DNA of 14,343 nucleotides from Bacteroidota bacterium (GCA_023388015.1 JAEWHB010000015.1:1-14343), one strand, 5' to 3'. Positions 1-6,903 are shown, numbered from the stretch's first letter. Program-made: numbers and translations. The notes: generated by a model not told the origin, from the sequence alone.

Positions 1-563
1 AGTGGATCTTTTATTTTGGAAATCGGGAAAACAAGATCTTTGTTGCCGTGAATGTGAACGAAATTTCCCATCTCCACATTATTTTTCCAGTTAACGATTT
101 GATTAATGGACCATTTCAGATAATAGGGATCACGGAATTCAAAAAACTCATTGATATCGGGAAGTTTGGCATTGTAAATTTTCCTGAAAACGGCATAAGA
201 AATTCCGTTGTCTGAAGAAATAAATTTCGGAGGAATGAGCTTATGGAGATGCGAATGCGAAGAAAATCGCATAATCGATGGCAATTCCTGTCGGGATTTT
301 ACAGTCGAAATCAGAATATTTAATTTGGGATTCAAAAAACGATTCATTTCCTGGGCGATGATTCCGCCAAATGAAAGTCCCATCAGAATGAATTCTTCGT
401 TTGTGTCGATTCTTTCGGCCATTCTTTCGGCATAGTGTTCAAGGCTTTCTCCGGTTTCGGGTTGGAGCCAGGGAATCGGTATCAACTCAAATTCAGGATT
501 GATTTTCAAATATTTAAACGCTTTGTCATTGGCGCCTAATCCGCTTATCTGATAGATTTTCAT
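1..563 (-). CDS. alpha/beta hydrolase, C-terminus cut by the window edge
   Basis: This partial gene encodes the first 187 residues of a small cytoplasmic serine hydrolase of unknown substrate. It opens MKIYQISGLGANDKAF, where the GLGAND loop is a likely oxyanion-hole turn. The nucleophile elbow GLSFGG (GxSxG) puts the catalytic Ser at about residue 64. A late HGNKD segment (about 172-176) fits the strand carrying the catalytic Asp, and the catalytic His would lie beyond the window. There is no signal peptide. The ATG follows the stop codon of mtaB with no gap (TAAATG), so the two genes are probably co-transcribed and translationally coupled. The alpha/beta hydrolase call rests on these motifs and their order; the substrate cannot be read from the sequence. 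A thioesterase or esterase role is possible. Confidence 0.8.
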   Translation of the reverse strand, partial: MKIYQISGLGANDKAFKYLKINPEFELIPIPWLQPETGESLEHYAERMAERIDTNEEFILMGLSFGGIIAQEMNRFLNPKLNILISTVKSRQELPSIMRFSSHSHLHKLIPPKFISSDNGISYAVFRKIYNAKLPDINEFFEFRDPYYLKWSINQIVNWKNNVEMGNFVHIHGNKDLVFPISKIKDP

Positions 564-1907
564 TTAAACGCCCGCTAAAACCTGAAGATTTTTTCTTGAA
601 ACACTTACATTTCCGCTCGAATTTAACATAACCAAATCCACCATTTCAGTTTGATTGATCAGTTCTTCGTCAAAATCCGTTTCTACTTTCACGTAATTTT
701 GGGTAAAGCCGTGCATTTTACCTTTTTTGTTGTCAGATTCCCACAAGACCTTTTGAGTGGTTCCCAATTGGGACTGATAAAAAGCCACGCGTTTTTTCTC
801 GGACAGAATCCGCAGCATTTTATTTCGCTGTTTCCGTATGTTTTGCGGAACAATTCCTTCGAAATCAATTGCTTCAGTATTATCTCGCTCAGAATAAGTA
901 AATACATGCAAATAACTGATTGGCAAAGAATTCAGGAAATGATAAGTTTCCATAAATAATTCTTCGGTTTCACCTGGAAATCCGACGATGACATCTACGC
1001 CAATGCAGGCATGTGGCATCACTTCTCTGACTTTTTCAATTCGGTCCCGATACAATTTAGTCAGATATCGGCGTTTCATTTTCTTCAAAATCACATCACT
1101 TCCGGACTGTAGCGGAATGTGAAAATGCGGCACAAAACGCTCTGATTTCGAAACAAATTCGATGGTTTCGTTTCGAAGTAAATTGGGTTCAATTGATGAA
1201 ATACGGATTCTTTCAATGTTTTCTACTTTGTCCAATTCCTGAACCAACTCCAAAAAAGTATGTTCGTGTTTTTTATTGCCAAATTCGCCTTTGCCGTAAT
1301 CCCCGATATTTACACCGGTCAAAACGATTTCTTTGATGCCTTGTTCTGCAATTTCACGCGCATTTTTTATTACATTTTCCATCGTGTCCGAACGGGAAAT
1401 TCCTCTCGCCAACGGAATCGTGCAATATGTACATTTATAATCACATCCATCCTGAACTTTCAAAAAGGCACGAGTTCGGTCGCCAATCGAGTAGGAGCCC
1501 ACATAGAAATCGGCTTCTTCAATTTCGCAGGAATGAACGATGGCATTGTTTTCTTTGTTGAGATCGTCAAGGTAATCGACGATATTGAACTTTTCAGTTG
1601 CGCCCAAAACCAAATCCACGCCTTCCATTTCGGCGATTTCCTGTGGTTTTAACTGCGCATAGCAACCCACAACTACCACAAATCCTTCGGGATTGGCTTT
1701 CATTGCATTTTTCACAATCGTACGGCATTCCTTGTCGGCATTTGCAGTTACCGAACAAGTATTGATTACATAAACGTCAGAATGTTTAGAAAAATCCACC
1801 CGCTGATAACCGTTGTCCAAAAGGTTTCGGGCAATGGTGGAAGTTTCGGAGAAATTTAATTTACATCCGAGCGTGTGAAAAGCGACTGTTTTGTTTGCTG
1901 AAAACAT
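564..1907 (-). CDS. mtaB: tRNA (N6-L-threonylcarbamoyladenosine(37)-C2)-methylthiotransferase MtaB
   Basis: MtaB is a radical-SAM enzyme that adds a methylthio group to t6A37 of tRNAs reading ANN codons, giving ms2t6A. The 447-residue protein has the full family layout. The N-terminal methylthiotransferase domain carries three cluster cysteines at about C15 (HTLGCKLN), C51 (NTCSVT) and C82 (VGCYAQ). The radical-SAM core has CxxxCxxC at C155/C159/C162 (DGCDYKCTYC). A C-terminal TRAM-like domain occupies roughly residues 380-447. The HTLGCKLNFSET start separates MtaB from MiaB and RimO. The frame stays open upstream to 1976, but I chose the ATG at 1907 because the added 23 residues are not family-like and because a perfect -7 box lies at 1911-1919, between the two possible starts. 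The alpha/beta hydrolase gene follows directly. Confidence 0.93.
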   Translation of the reverse strand: MFSANKTVAFHTLGCKLNFSETSTIARNLLDNGYQRVDFSKHSDVYVINTCSVTANADKECRTIVKNAMKANPEGFVVVVGCYAQLKPQEIAEMEGVDLVLGATEKFNIVDYLDDLNKENNAIVHSCEIEEADFYVGSYSIGDRTRAFLKVQDGCDYKCTYCTIPLARGISRSDTMENVIKNAREIAEQGIKEIVLTGVNIGDYGKGEFGNKKHEHTFLELVQELDKVENIERIRISSIEPNLLRNETIEFVSKSERFVPHFHIPLQSGSDVILKKMKRRYLTKLYRDRIEKVREVMPHACIGVDVIVGFPGETEELFMETYHFLNSLPISYLHVFTYSERDNTEAIDFEGIVPQNIRKQRNKMLRILSEKKRVAFYQSQLGTTQKVLWESDNKKGKMHGFTQNYVKVETDFDEELINQTEMVDLVMLNSSGNVSVSRKNLQVLAGV

Positions 1908-1910
1908 TTT

Positions 1911-1919
1911 GCAAAAGTA
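1911..1919 (-). promoter_or_regulatory. -7 promoter box of mtaB, implying a leaderless mRNA
   Basis: On the minus strand this reads TACTTTTGC, a perfect match to the Bacteroidota -7 consensus TAnnTTTG(C). It ends only 3 nt before the mtaB ATG at 1907. Since transcription in this phylum starts a few bases after the box, the mRNA should begin at or next to the A of the ATG. No clear -33 TTG element was seen at normal spacing. Confidence 0.6.
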
Positions 1920-1999
1920 GGGAATATTTGAAAATGAATAAAATACTTTAAAAATCAAATTCTTATCATAAGTCAAGTACTAAGACGGTTTATAAGTCC

Positions 2000-2007
2000 T
2001 AAATTTG
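2000..2007 (+). promoter_or_regulatory. -7 promoter box of the YceI-family gene
   Basis: TAAATTTG matches TAnnTTTG exactly and lies 22 nt before the ATG at 2030, giving a short A-rich 5' leader of about 18 nt. It is divergent from the mtaB promoter; the two boxes are about 80 nt apart. No convincing -33 element was found. Confidence 0.55.
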
Positions 2008-2029
2008 TATAAATCAAAAAATTAGAGAT

Positions 2030-2599
2030 ATGAAAACATATTTATTATCAGTCTTGATGCTCGTATCAGGCTTCCTTTCAGCACAAACTTTAACAAATGA
2101 TCCTTACCATTCCAAACTGGGATTTGCAGCCAATCACTTACTGATTTCACAAGTGGAAGGTAATTTTACTGATTTCAATGTGACAATTAGCTATACTAAA
2201 GAAGATCTTTCTGACGCCAAATTTACGGTTACTGCAAAAGTAGCTTCAGTAAATACAGGTGTAGAAGCGCGTGACAATCACCTGAAATCGGCCGATTTCT
2301 TTGATGTTGCCAAATACCCGGATTTGAAATTTGTTTCGACTTCATTTACCAAAAAAATCGGAAACGAATATGAATTGGTAGGCGATTTAACCCTTCATGG
2401 TGTCACCAAAAAAGTAACCCTAAAAGCTTTCTACAACGGAATGGTCGTAAACCCGATGTCCAAAGAAAACACACTCGGATTTACCGTCAAAGGAAAAATC
2501 AATAAAAACGACTTCGGAGTAGGAACCGATTTCCCTGCCGCAGTAGTCGGAAACGAAATTACCATTGTTTCAAACCTGGAATTTCCGGTTAAGAAATAA
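2030..2599 (+). CDS. secreted YceI-family lipocalin-like protein
   Basis: This is a 189-residue exported protein of the YceI family, beta-barrel proteins with a lipocalin-like fold that bind isoprenoid or other amphiphilic molecules in a long pocket. The N-terminus is a clear Sec signal peptide (KTYLLSVLMLVSGFLSA) with probable cleavage after A18 (LSA|QT). The mature protein shows family landmarks: DPYHSKLGFAANHLLIS (HS-x-hydrophobic pattern), the central RDNHLKSADFFDVAKYPDL block (YceI consensus R-(D/N)-x-H-L-x-S-x-D-F-F-x-x-x-x-(Y/F)P), LTLHGVTKKVTL, and a C-terminal DFGVGTDFPAAVVGNEITI block. Length is normal. It is transcribed alone from the -7 box at 2000 and ends at a terminator. The ligand cannot be inferred. 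Confidence 0.92.
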   Translation: MKTYLLSVLMLVSGFLSAQTLTNDPYHSKLGFAANHLLISQVEGNFTDFNVTISYTKEDLSDAKFTVTAKVASVNTGVEARDNHLKSADFFDVAKYPDLKFVSTSFTKKIGNEYELVGDLTLHGVTKKVTLKAFYNGMVVNPMSKENTLGFTVKGKINKNDFGVGTDFPAAVVGNEITIVSNLEFPVKK

Positions 2600-2627
2600 T
2601 CTTTTCATAATTTTATATTTTATATTG

Positions 2628-2651
2628 AGCCGGATTTATCCGGCTTTTTTT
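2628..2651 (+). terminator. Rho-independent terminator after the YceI gene
   Basis: AGCCGGAT (2628-2635) pairs with ATCCGGCT (2638-2645) and is followed at once by a run of T (2646-2651). It lies 29 nt past the stop codon at 2599. The inner A-T pairs probably open to leave a six-base loop on an AGCCGG/CCGGCT stem. Confidence 0.88.
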
Positions 2652-2693
2652 GTAATAAAAAGAACTAAAATGAGTTATGATTGAAAACCCTTT

Positions 2694-3344
2694 ATGAGAA
2701 CTTTCCTACTATTATTTATAACCTTTTGTTTAGTTTGGAGTTGTGAAAATTCAAATAAAGATTCTGAAGAACTTCCCTTAGAAAATCCAATTTCTAAAAA
2801 AGATAAATTTTTAATAGAGGCGGAGCGCGATGTTGAGAGTATTGACTCATCGATTGTCGTAAATAGTGATGATTTGCACATGATTAATTTTAAAATATTT
2901 CCCTCTTTTTTTCAGGCTCATTCAATTTCTTACAATACCCGAGATAGAGAATTATATTTCTTCCAAATAACCCAGCAATTATTTAGGACTGATGATTATT
3001 ATAAAATTCCGGAAGAAGAAAGAGAACATCATTTATATTTATTTATGAAGAAACATTCTTCCAAAAATTTTCACACAAAAATTACAGAGAAAGAAGAACA
3101 GTTAATCTTAAATGAGTGGGTAGCATTTAAAAAAGCAGGATATAAAGGAAAACGGGTGGAAATGATGGATGGAGCTGAATTTTATACAAGCATTTACGAG
3201 AAAGATACCATTGCATTGGTGAATACAACTTCCCCTTCTTCGCACCATACCAAACTATTGGCTGTATTATTGGATTTGTCAAAAAAATATGCAAAAGATT
3301 CCATTACTCAAGTAAACATTGACCATTTAAAAAATTATCTGTAA
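2694..3344 (+). CDS. predicted lipoprotein of unknown function
   Basis: I do not recognise this 216-residue protein. Its N-terminus MRTFLLLFITFCLVWSC looks like a lipoprotein signal peptide with cleavage before Cys17 (lipobox VWSC). The next residues (ENSNKDSEELP) are charged and acidic, as in flavobacterial lipoproteins sent to the outer membrane or cell surface, though the exact export signal is not certain. The mature part is mostly helical and hydrophilic, with a Lys/Glu-rich middle (EEREHHLYLFMKKHSSKN) and the tail DSITQVNIDHLKNYL. No catalytic motif is visible. Base composition is more AT-rich than in the genes on either side. It follows the YceI terminator and no perfect -7 box was seen, so its promoter is unclear. 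It probably stands alone. Confidence 0.75.
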   Translation: MRTFLLLFITFCLVWSCENSNKDSEELPLENPISKKDKFLIEAERDVESIDSSIVVNSDDLHMINFKIFPSFFQAHSISYNTRDRELYFFQITQQLFRTDDYYKIPEEEREHHLYLFMKKHSSKNFHTKITEKEEQLILNEWVAFKKAGYKGKRVEMMDGAEFYTSIYEKDTIALVNTTSPSSHHTKLLAVLLDLSKKYAKDSITQVNIDHLKNYL

Positions 3345-3465
3345 TTAATTAAATTACAATAATTTACATTCTTAATTTAAAATTCTTAATTCTAAATTCC
3401 CTCAATCATCCAACCATTTTCAAATCCTTTGCATCAATATCTATAGAAACGAAAATTTTATAGAT
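3345..3465. other. AT-rich intergenic stretch with degenerate AATTCT-type repeats
   Basis: This gap holds several near-copies of AATTCTTAATT/AATTCTAAATTC (about 3370-3402) and the left arm of the inverted repeat that covers the next start codon. No terminator for the upstream lipoprotein gene and no perfect TAnnTTTG box was found; TAATTTAC near 3359 is one base off. Confidence 0.5.
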
Positions 3466-3467
3466 AT
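3437..3467 (+). promoter_or_regulatory. perfect 9-bp inverted repeat overlapping the start codon of the VWA gene
   Basis: ATATCTATA (3437-3445) is the exact reverse complement of TATAGATAT (3459-3467), with a 13-nt spacer. The right arm contains the first two bases (A and T) of the ATG at 3466. As RNA it could fold and mask the start codon; as DNA it could be a dimeric regulator site. The arms are entirely A/T apart from one C/G pair, so the RNA hairpin would be weak. Confidence 0.45.
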
Positions 3468-4629
3468 GAAGACTTTATTATTTGCATTGGGAACAGCCTT
3501 CTTTTTTTCAGGCGCTCATTTACCGGAAACACCAAAAGAAAATCTGCTTGTGTCAAATGAATCTTTGGAGAAAGAAACATTTACTCAGGAAAAAATTCAG
3601 GTTGCTTTATTATTGGACACTTCCAGCAGTATGGACGGATTGATTGACCAAGCCAAATCCCGGCTTTGGAACATAGTCAATACGCTGACCACACTGCGCT
3701 ACGAAGGCAGAAAACCCATCATCGAAATCAGTCTTTATGAATACGGCAACGACGGACTTCCGGCCGATGGCGGATACATCCGACAAGTAACGCCTTTGAC
3801 TTCCGATTTGGATTTATTGTCCGAGAAATTATTTGCTTTGCGCACCAACGGCGGTTCGGAATATTGCGGACAAGTCATCAGAACTTCTACCAACGAACTG
3901 AAATGGGACAACAATAAAAACAGTATGAAATTGATTTACATCGCCGGAAACGAACCTTTTACGCAAGGTCAGGTCAATTATGTAGAAGCGATTTCAGATG
4001 CGGTTAAAAAAGGAATTTATGTCAATACAATCCATTGCGGAGATGATTATTCAGGACAAAGCGGAATGTGGAAAGACGGTGCCGACAAAGGAAAAGGCGA
4101 ATATTTCTTCATCGATCACAACCAAAAAGTGATATACATTCCAACTCCTTACGACGTACGGATTGACGAGTGTAATACAAGACTCAACAATACTTACATT
4201 TATTTTGGAACACAAGGCGGAGCGATGAAAGCACGTCAGGAAAGGCAAGATATGATGGCAGCCGAAATGAGCGAGGAAAATAAAATCACACGTGCCGCTG
4301 CCAAAGCCAATTACGGTTATTCCAATGCCGGTTGGGATTTGGTGGATGCGGTGGAAATGAAAGAAGCGGATTTGAGCAAGATCGATAAATCGACGCTTCC
4401 GGAAAAATACCGAAAAATGAGCAATGCCCAACTGAAAGCTGAAGTTGAACAAATGTCCAATGAACGCAATAAAATCCAGAAAGAAATCCTGGAACTCAAT
4501 ACAGAACGTGAAAAATTCATTCAAAATGAATTGGTCAATCGCGGAGAAACCGACACGGATTTGGGAGTTGCGATTACCAATGCCGTTCTGAAATTTGCCA
4601 ACGAAAAAGGATATGTTCAGGAGAAATAA
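3466..4629 (+). CDS. exported VWA-domain protein with a C-terminal coiled coil
   Basis: This 387-residue protein has an N-terminal signal peptide (KTLLFALGTAFFFSGA, about residues 1-18) followed by a von Willebrand factor A domain. The metal-ion adhesion motif DxSxS is intact at D51-S53-S55 (LLLDTSSSMDGLID). Later elements such as TNGGSEYCG (near 127-135) and LIYIAGNEPFTQG fit the fold's other metal-site loops. After the VWA domain, Lys/Glu-rich helical sequence leads to a coiled coil at about residues 313-355 (NAQLKAEVEQMSNERNKIQ and onward). VWA domains mediate metal-dependent protein contacts, so this is probably a periplasmic or surface assembly or sensing factor. No neighbour shows its partner. 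It ends at a strong terminator and carries a hairpin over its start codon. Confidence 0.82.
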   Translation: MKTLLFALGTAFFFSGAHLPETPKENLLVSNESLEKETFTQEKIQVALLLDTSSSMDGLIDQAKSRLWNIVNTLTTLRYEGRKPIIEISLYEYGNDGLPADGGYIRQVTPLTSDLDLLSEKLFALRTNGGSEYCGQVIRTSTNELKWDNNKNSMKLIYIAGNEPFTQGQVNYVEAISDAVKKGIYVNTIHCGDDYSGQSGMWKDGADKGKGEYFFIDHNQKVIYIPTPYDVRIDECNTRLNNTYIYFGTQGGAMKARQERQDMMAAEMSEENKITRAAAKANYGYSNAGWDLVDAVEMKEADLSKIDKSTLPEKYRKMSNAQLKAEVEQMSNERNKIQKEILELNTEREKFIQNELVNRGETDTDLGVAITNAVLKFANEKGYVQEK

Positions 4630-4639
4630 ATAAAATTCC

Positions 4640-4685
4640 GTGGCTTCGAGAGCCCCAGCCACCATAATATATGGCCCCAGTCACC
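4640..4685 (+). repeat. GC-rich 12-bp direct repeat after the VWA gene
   Basis: GCCCCAGCCACC (4652-4663) recurs as GCCCCAGTCACC (4674-4685), one mismatch, with a 22-nt period. The first copy also pairs with an upstream GTGGCT (4640-4645 with AGCCAC 4657-4662). This GC-rich patch lies in otherwise AT-rich intergenic DNA and has no assigned role. Confidence 0.5.
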
Positions 4686-4709
4686 GGCAAAAATTCCACT
4701 TTTTTCTTT

Positions 4710-4750
4710 ATACCTCGGTTGGACGTAAGTCCGTCGGGGTATTTTTATTT
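4710..4750 (+). terminator. Rho-independent terminator after the VWA gene
   Basis: A long imperfect stem starts at ATACCTCGG (from 4710) and closes with GTCCG...GGGTAT (to 4742). It has a GTAA loop, one bulged T and a few G-U pairs, and is followed by TTTTTATTTT. The T-run is on the plus side only, so it serves the VWA gene, not the convergent response regulator gene. Confidence 0.82.
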
Positions 4751-4795
4751 TCGAATTACGAATTACGAACTTCGAACATCGTATATCGAACTTCT
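4751..4795. repeat. TTCGAA/TACGAA intergenic repeat array, copy 1
   Basis: This is a run of short near-repeats of CGAATTA and CGAACTT between the VWA terminator and the stop of the response regulator gene. It contains ACGAACTTCGAAC (4765-4777), which recurs exactly at 11383-11395 in the other array. No coding frame or hairpin explains it. Confidence 0.6.
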
Positions 4796-4796
4796 C

Positions 4797-5480
4797 TTAA
4801 TCCACCCGAAACTTAAACCCGATTCCATGTAGGTTTTCGATTTTTACCGAATCATCTTCGGCAAATATTTTCCGTAATCGGGAAATGAAAACATCCAGAC
4901 TTCGTCCCATAAAATAATCGTCTTCGCCCCAAAGTGCTTTCAGGATTTCTTCGCGTTTGAGGACTGTGTTTTTGTTATGATTAAAAAAAATCAAAAGTTC
5001 GGCCTCTCGCTGGGTAAGGGATACGGTGTTATTCTGACAAGTTACGGTGTAATTTTTCGCATCAAATTCACAATTTCCGATTTTGTAAATAGTATTGGAA
5101 GGGGCAGAAGTTTTCTGTGAACGTTTCAGGAAAATTTCGATTTTCAACATCAATTCTTCAATGCTAAAAGGTTTTATTAAATAATCATCGGCACCAGTTT
5201 TTAATCCCTTAATACGGTCTTCTTTCAATGTTTTGGCCGAAATAAAAATGATGGGAACTTCAGAATTTAAATTCCGAATCTTGGTTGCCAGTTCAAATCC
5301 ATCCATTTTAGGCATCATGATATCCAGCAGGCAAATGTCAAAATCCCCATTTTTGAAAGTTTCGAGTGCTGCTTGGCCATTGGGGCAATGTACCACATCA
5401 TATTCGGGCTGCAAACTGTCCTGTGTGAGAAACGCAATCGTTTCATCGTCTTCTGCATATAGAATTTTTGGTTTTACCAT
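4797..5480 (-). CDS. OmpR-family response regulator (RprY-like)
   Basis: This 227-residue DNA-binding response regulator is the output partner of the kinase encoded just upstream. The receiver domain (about 1-120) has the acidic pocket E10-D11-D12 (YAEDDE), phospho-acceptor D53 (LLDIMMPKMDG), switch residue S81 (FISAKT) and conserved K103 (YLIKPF). The C-terminal half is an OmpR/PhoB winged-helix domain, ending in the wing and recognition region SLDVFISRLRKIFAEDDSVKIE and LHGIGFKFRV. Its start lies 2 nt after the kinase stop, a tight operon. Family members bind tandem direct repeats about 11 bp apart, which makes the phased TTAACA repeats at 6833-6870 a candidate target. Similarity to Bacteroides RprY is an impression from sequence style, so no symbol is given. 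Confidence 0.93.
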   Translation of the reverse strand: MVKPKILYAEDDETIAFLTQDSLQPEYDVVHCPNGQAALETFKNGDFDICLLDIMMPKMDGFELATKIRNLNSEVPIIFISAKTLKEDRIKGLKTGADDYLIKPFSIEELMLKIEIFLKRSQKTSAPSNTIYKIGNCEFDAKNYTVTCQNNTVSLTQREAELLIFFNHNKNTVLKREEILKALWGEDDYFMGRSLDVFISRLRKIFAEDDSVKIENLHGIGFKFRVD

Positions 5481-5482
5481 GT

Positions 5483-6739
5483 TTATTTATAAGGAATAAA
5501 AATAGAAATACTTATGCCTTTATCTTCGTTGTTTCTGACAGAAATTTTCCATCCTTGTTGCTGAATGATTTTTTTTACATAATACAATCCAAGTCCAAAA
5601 CCTTTCACTTCATTGTTTCTTTTGTCAGAGACCCGATAAAATTTATCAAATATAAATGAAATATTTTTCTCTGGAATTCCAATTCCATTATCGGTAAAAT
5701 TCAGTTGAATTCCTTTTTTAATTTGGATTGTACTAATTTGAACTTCAGTATTTTCATCGCTGTACTTGATGGAGTTGTCGAGGATGTTTTGGACAACATT
5801 TGTAAAATGAAACTCATCAGCATTTATAAAAATTTCAGGGTTTAGATTGGTGCAGATTTTTACGTCAGGATGTTTTATCTGTACCGATTGAATTACATTT
5901 TCTAAAGATTCTTTCAAATTTAATTTCACGTGATTCAGTGCCATTGCAAATTCATCGTTACGCGCCACATTGAGGATTTTCTCTATGTGATGGTTCAGTT
6001 TTTTTCCTTGTTTCGTGATGATTTCAGCGTACGTATTCAGTTTTTCATTTTCCTGAATGACTTTCTGAGTGCTTAACGAATGGGAAGCAAGTAGAATAGA
6101 GGAGAGCGGCGTTTTGAATTCGTGGGTCATATTGTTGATGAAATCCCTTTGGAGTTCGGAGTATTTTTTTTGTTGAATCAATGTATAAATCGAATACACA
6201 TAAATTACCAAAATCCCCATCAAAACACCCGATAAAATCAGCCAGAAAGTGAGCGAACTGAGCAAATAAGATTTTTCCTGTGGAAAACGGACGGCAAAAT
6301 AATAAACCAGATCATTGTATTTTTCGAATTCGATTTCCTTTTTGGAATTGGAATTATCATTGACCGAAATGTATTTTCCATACATCATTTCATCGCTTTC
6401 GCAGTCATAAACCGCAAATTCAAAATCGGTAATTATGTTGAATTTTATAAATTCCGTTTTCAGAAAATGTTCCAACACAGCGGGTTCAATGTGGTCATTG
6501 ACATTTACGACATAGTAGTCATTTGAAACTTTCTGAATCAAACCTTTAGTGGTAAATTCATGGTCGTTTTCGTCATAGAGTTCACGTGCGACTTCCAACA
6601 AAGCCACATGGACTTTTTGTGCGAATTTTTTTTCTTCCAGCGTAAATGCTTTGTAGGTCCAAGCAAGTTGCGCAATCAGAATCCCGATGGTGGCTACAAG
6701 ACCTAAGAGGATTATGCTATTTAAACGATTGATTTTCAC
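5483..6739 (-). CDS. membrane sensor histidine kinase (RprX-like), GTG start
   Basis: This 418-residue sensor kinase phosphorylates the response regulator encoded 2 nt downstream. Transmembrane helix 1 spans about residues 9-29. A periplasmic sensor region of about 130 residues follows, with no recognisable PAS or other fold, then transmembrane helix 2 at about 162-186. The DHp domain has the H-box FINNMTHEFKTPLSS with phospho-acceptor H206. The ATPase domain shows the N-box (NVVQNILDNSIKYS), G1 (DNGIGIP), F-box (FIFDKFYRV) and G2 (GFGLGLYYVKK). The start codon is GTG at 6739: an in-frame TAA lies 21 nt upstream, there is no ATG between, and the next internal Met is near residue 118, beyond helix 1. 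A -7 box sits 37 nt upstream. The sensed signal is unknown. Confidence 0.92.
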   Translation of the reverse strand: MKINRLNSIILLGLVATIGILIAQLAWTYKAFTLEEKKFAQKVHVALLEVARELYDENDHEFTTKGLIQKVSNDYYVVNVNDHIEPAVLEHFLKTEFIKFNIITDFEFAVYDCESDEMMYGKYISVNDNSNSKKEIEFEKYNDLVYYFAVRFPQEKSYLLSSLTFWLILSGVLMGILVIYVYSIYTLIQQKKYSELQRDFINNMTHEFKTPLSSILLASHSLSTQKVIQENEKLNTYAEIITKQGKKLNHHIEKILNVARNDEFAMALNHVKLNLKESLENVIQSVQIKHPDVKICTNLNPEIFINADEFHFTNVVQNILDNSIKYSDENTEVQISTIQIKKGIQLNFTDNGIGIPEKNISFIFDKFYRVSDKRNNEVKGFGLGLYYVKKIIQQQGWKISVRNNEDKGISISIFIPYK

Positions 6740-6776
6740 GAAAGTTCGGAATTCTAAAGTTTATGAAATTCTGTTT

Positions 6777-6784
6777 CAAATATA
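6777..6784 (-). promoter_or_regulatory. -7 promoter box of the kinase/response regulator operon
   Basis: On the minus strand this reads TATATTTG, an exact TAnnTTTG match, 37 nt before the GTG start of the kinase. It implies a 5' leader of about 30 nt. The phased TTAACA repeats begin 48 nt further upstream, so autoregulation is possible. Confidence 0.5.
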
Positions 6785-6832
6785 AGTTTAATAAAGAATT
6801 TTAGAATCTTTCCTAAGCCAGATTGTATCGAC

Positions 6833-6870
6833 TTAACAACTCATTAACAAAACTTTGAAACTGATTAACA
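6833..6870 (+). promoter_or_regulatory. candidate response-regulator operator: four TTAACA-type units at 11, 11 and 10 bp
   Basis: TTAACA occurs at 6833, 6844 and 6865, and a two-mismatch unit TTGAAA sits at 6855, so four direct repeats start 11, 11 and 10 bp apart. OmpR/PhoB-type regulators bind such repeats, one subunit per helical turn. The block ends 21 bp before a plus-strand -7 box (6892) and starts 48 bp beyond the minus-strand -7 box of the adjacent two-component operon. Which regulator binds is inference. Confidence 0.5.
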
Positions 6871-6891
6871 GCCGCTACGTGAAATCTCCTT

Positions 6892-6899
6892 TACCTTTG
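6892..6899 (+). promoter_or_regulatory. orphan plus-strand -7 promoter box
   Basis: TACCTTTG matches TAnnTTTG exactly but faces no coding gene: the next plus-strand gene starts about 790 nt away, behind a terminator hairpin. No -33 TTG element is visible, which would suit a promoter that depends on an activator bound at the repeats just upstream. Confidence 0.45.
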
Positions 6900-6903
6900 A
6901 ACC

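Noticed and set aside
1260..1652. A 130-codon plus-strand open frame opposite mtaB.
   Set aside because: It covers the conserved radical-SAM region of mtaB on the other strand and has Phe/Ile-rich antisense composition.
1908..1976. N-terminal extension of mtaB by 23 residues to a start at 1976.
   Set aside because: The extra residues are not family-like and lie upstream of a perfect -7 box that points to the ATG at 1907.
4051..4665. A 204-codon minus-strand open frame opposite the VWA gene.
   Set aside because: Its Phe/Ile/His-rich translation is the antisense pattern of the well-supported VWA gene; there is no promoter box and no domain.
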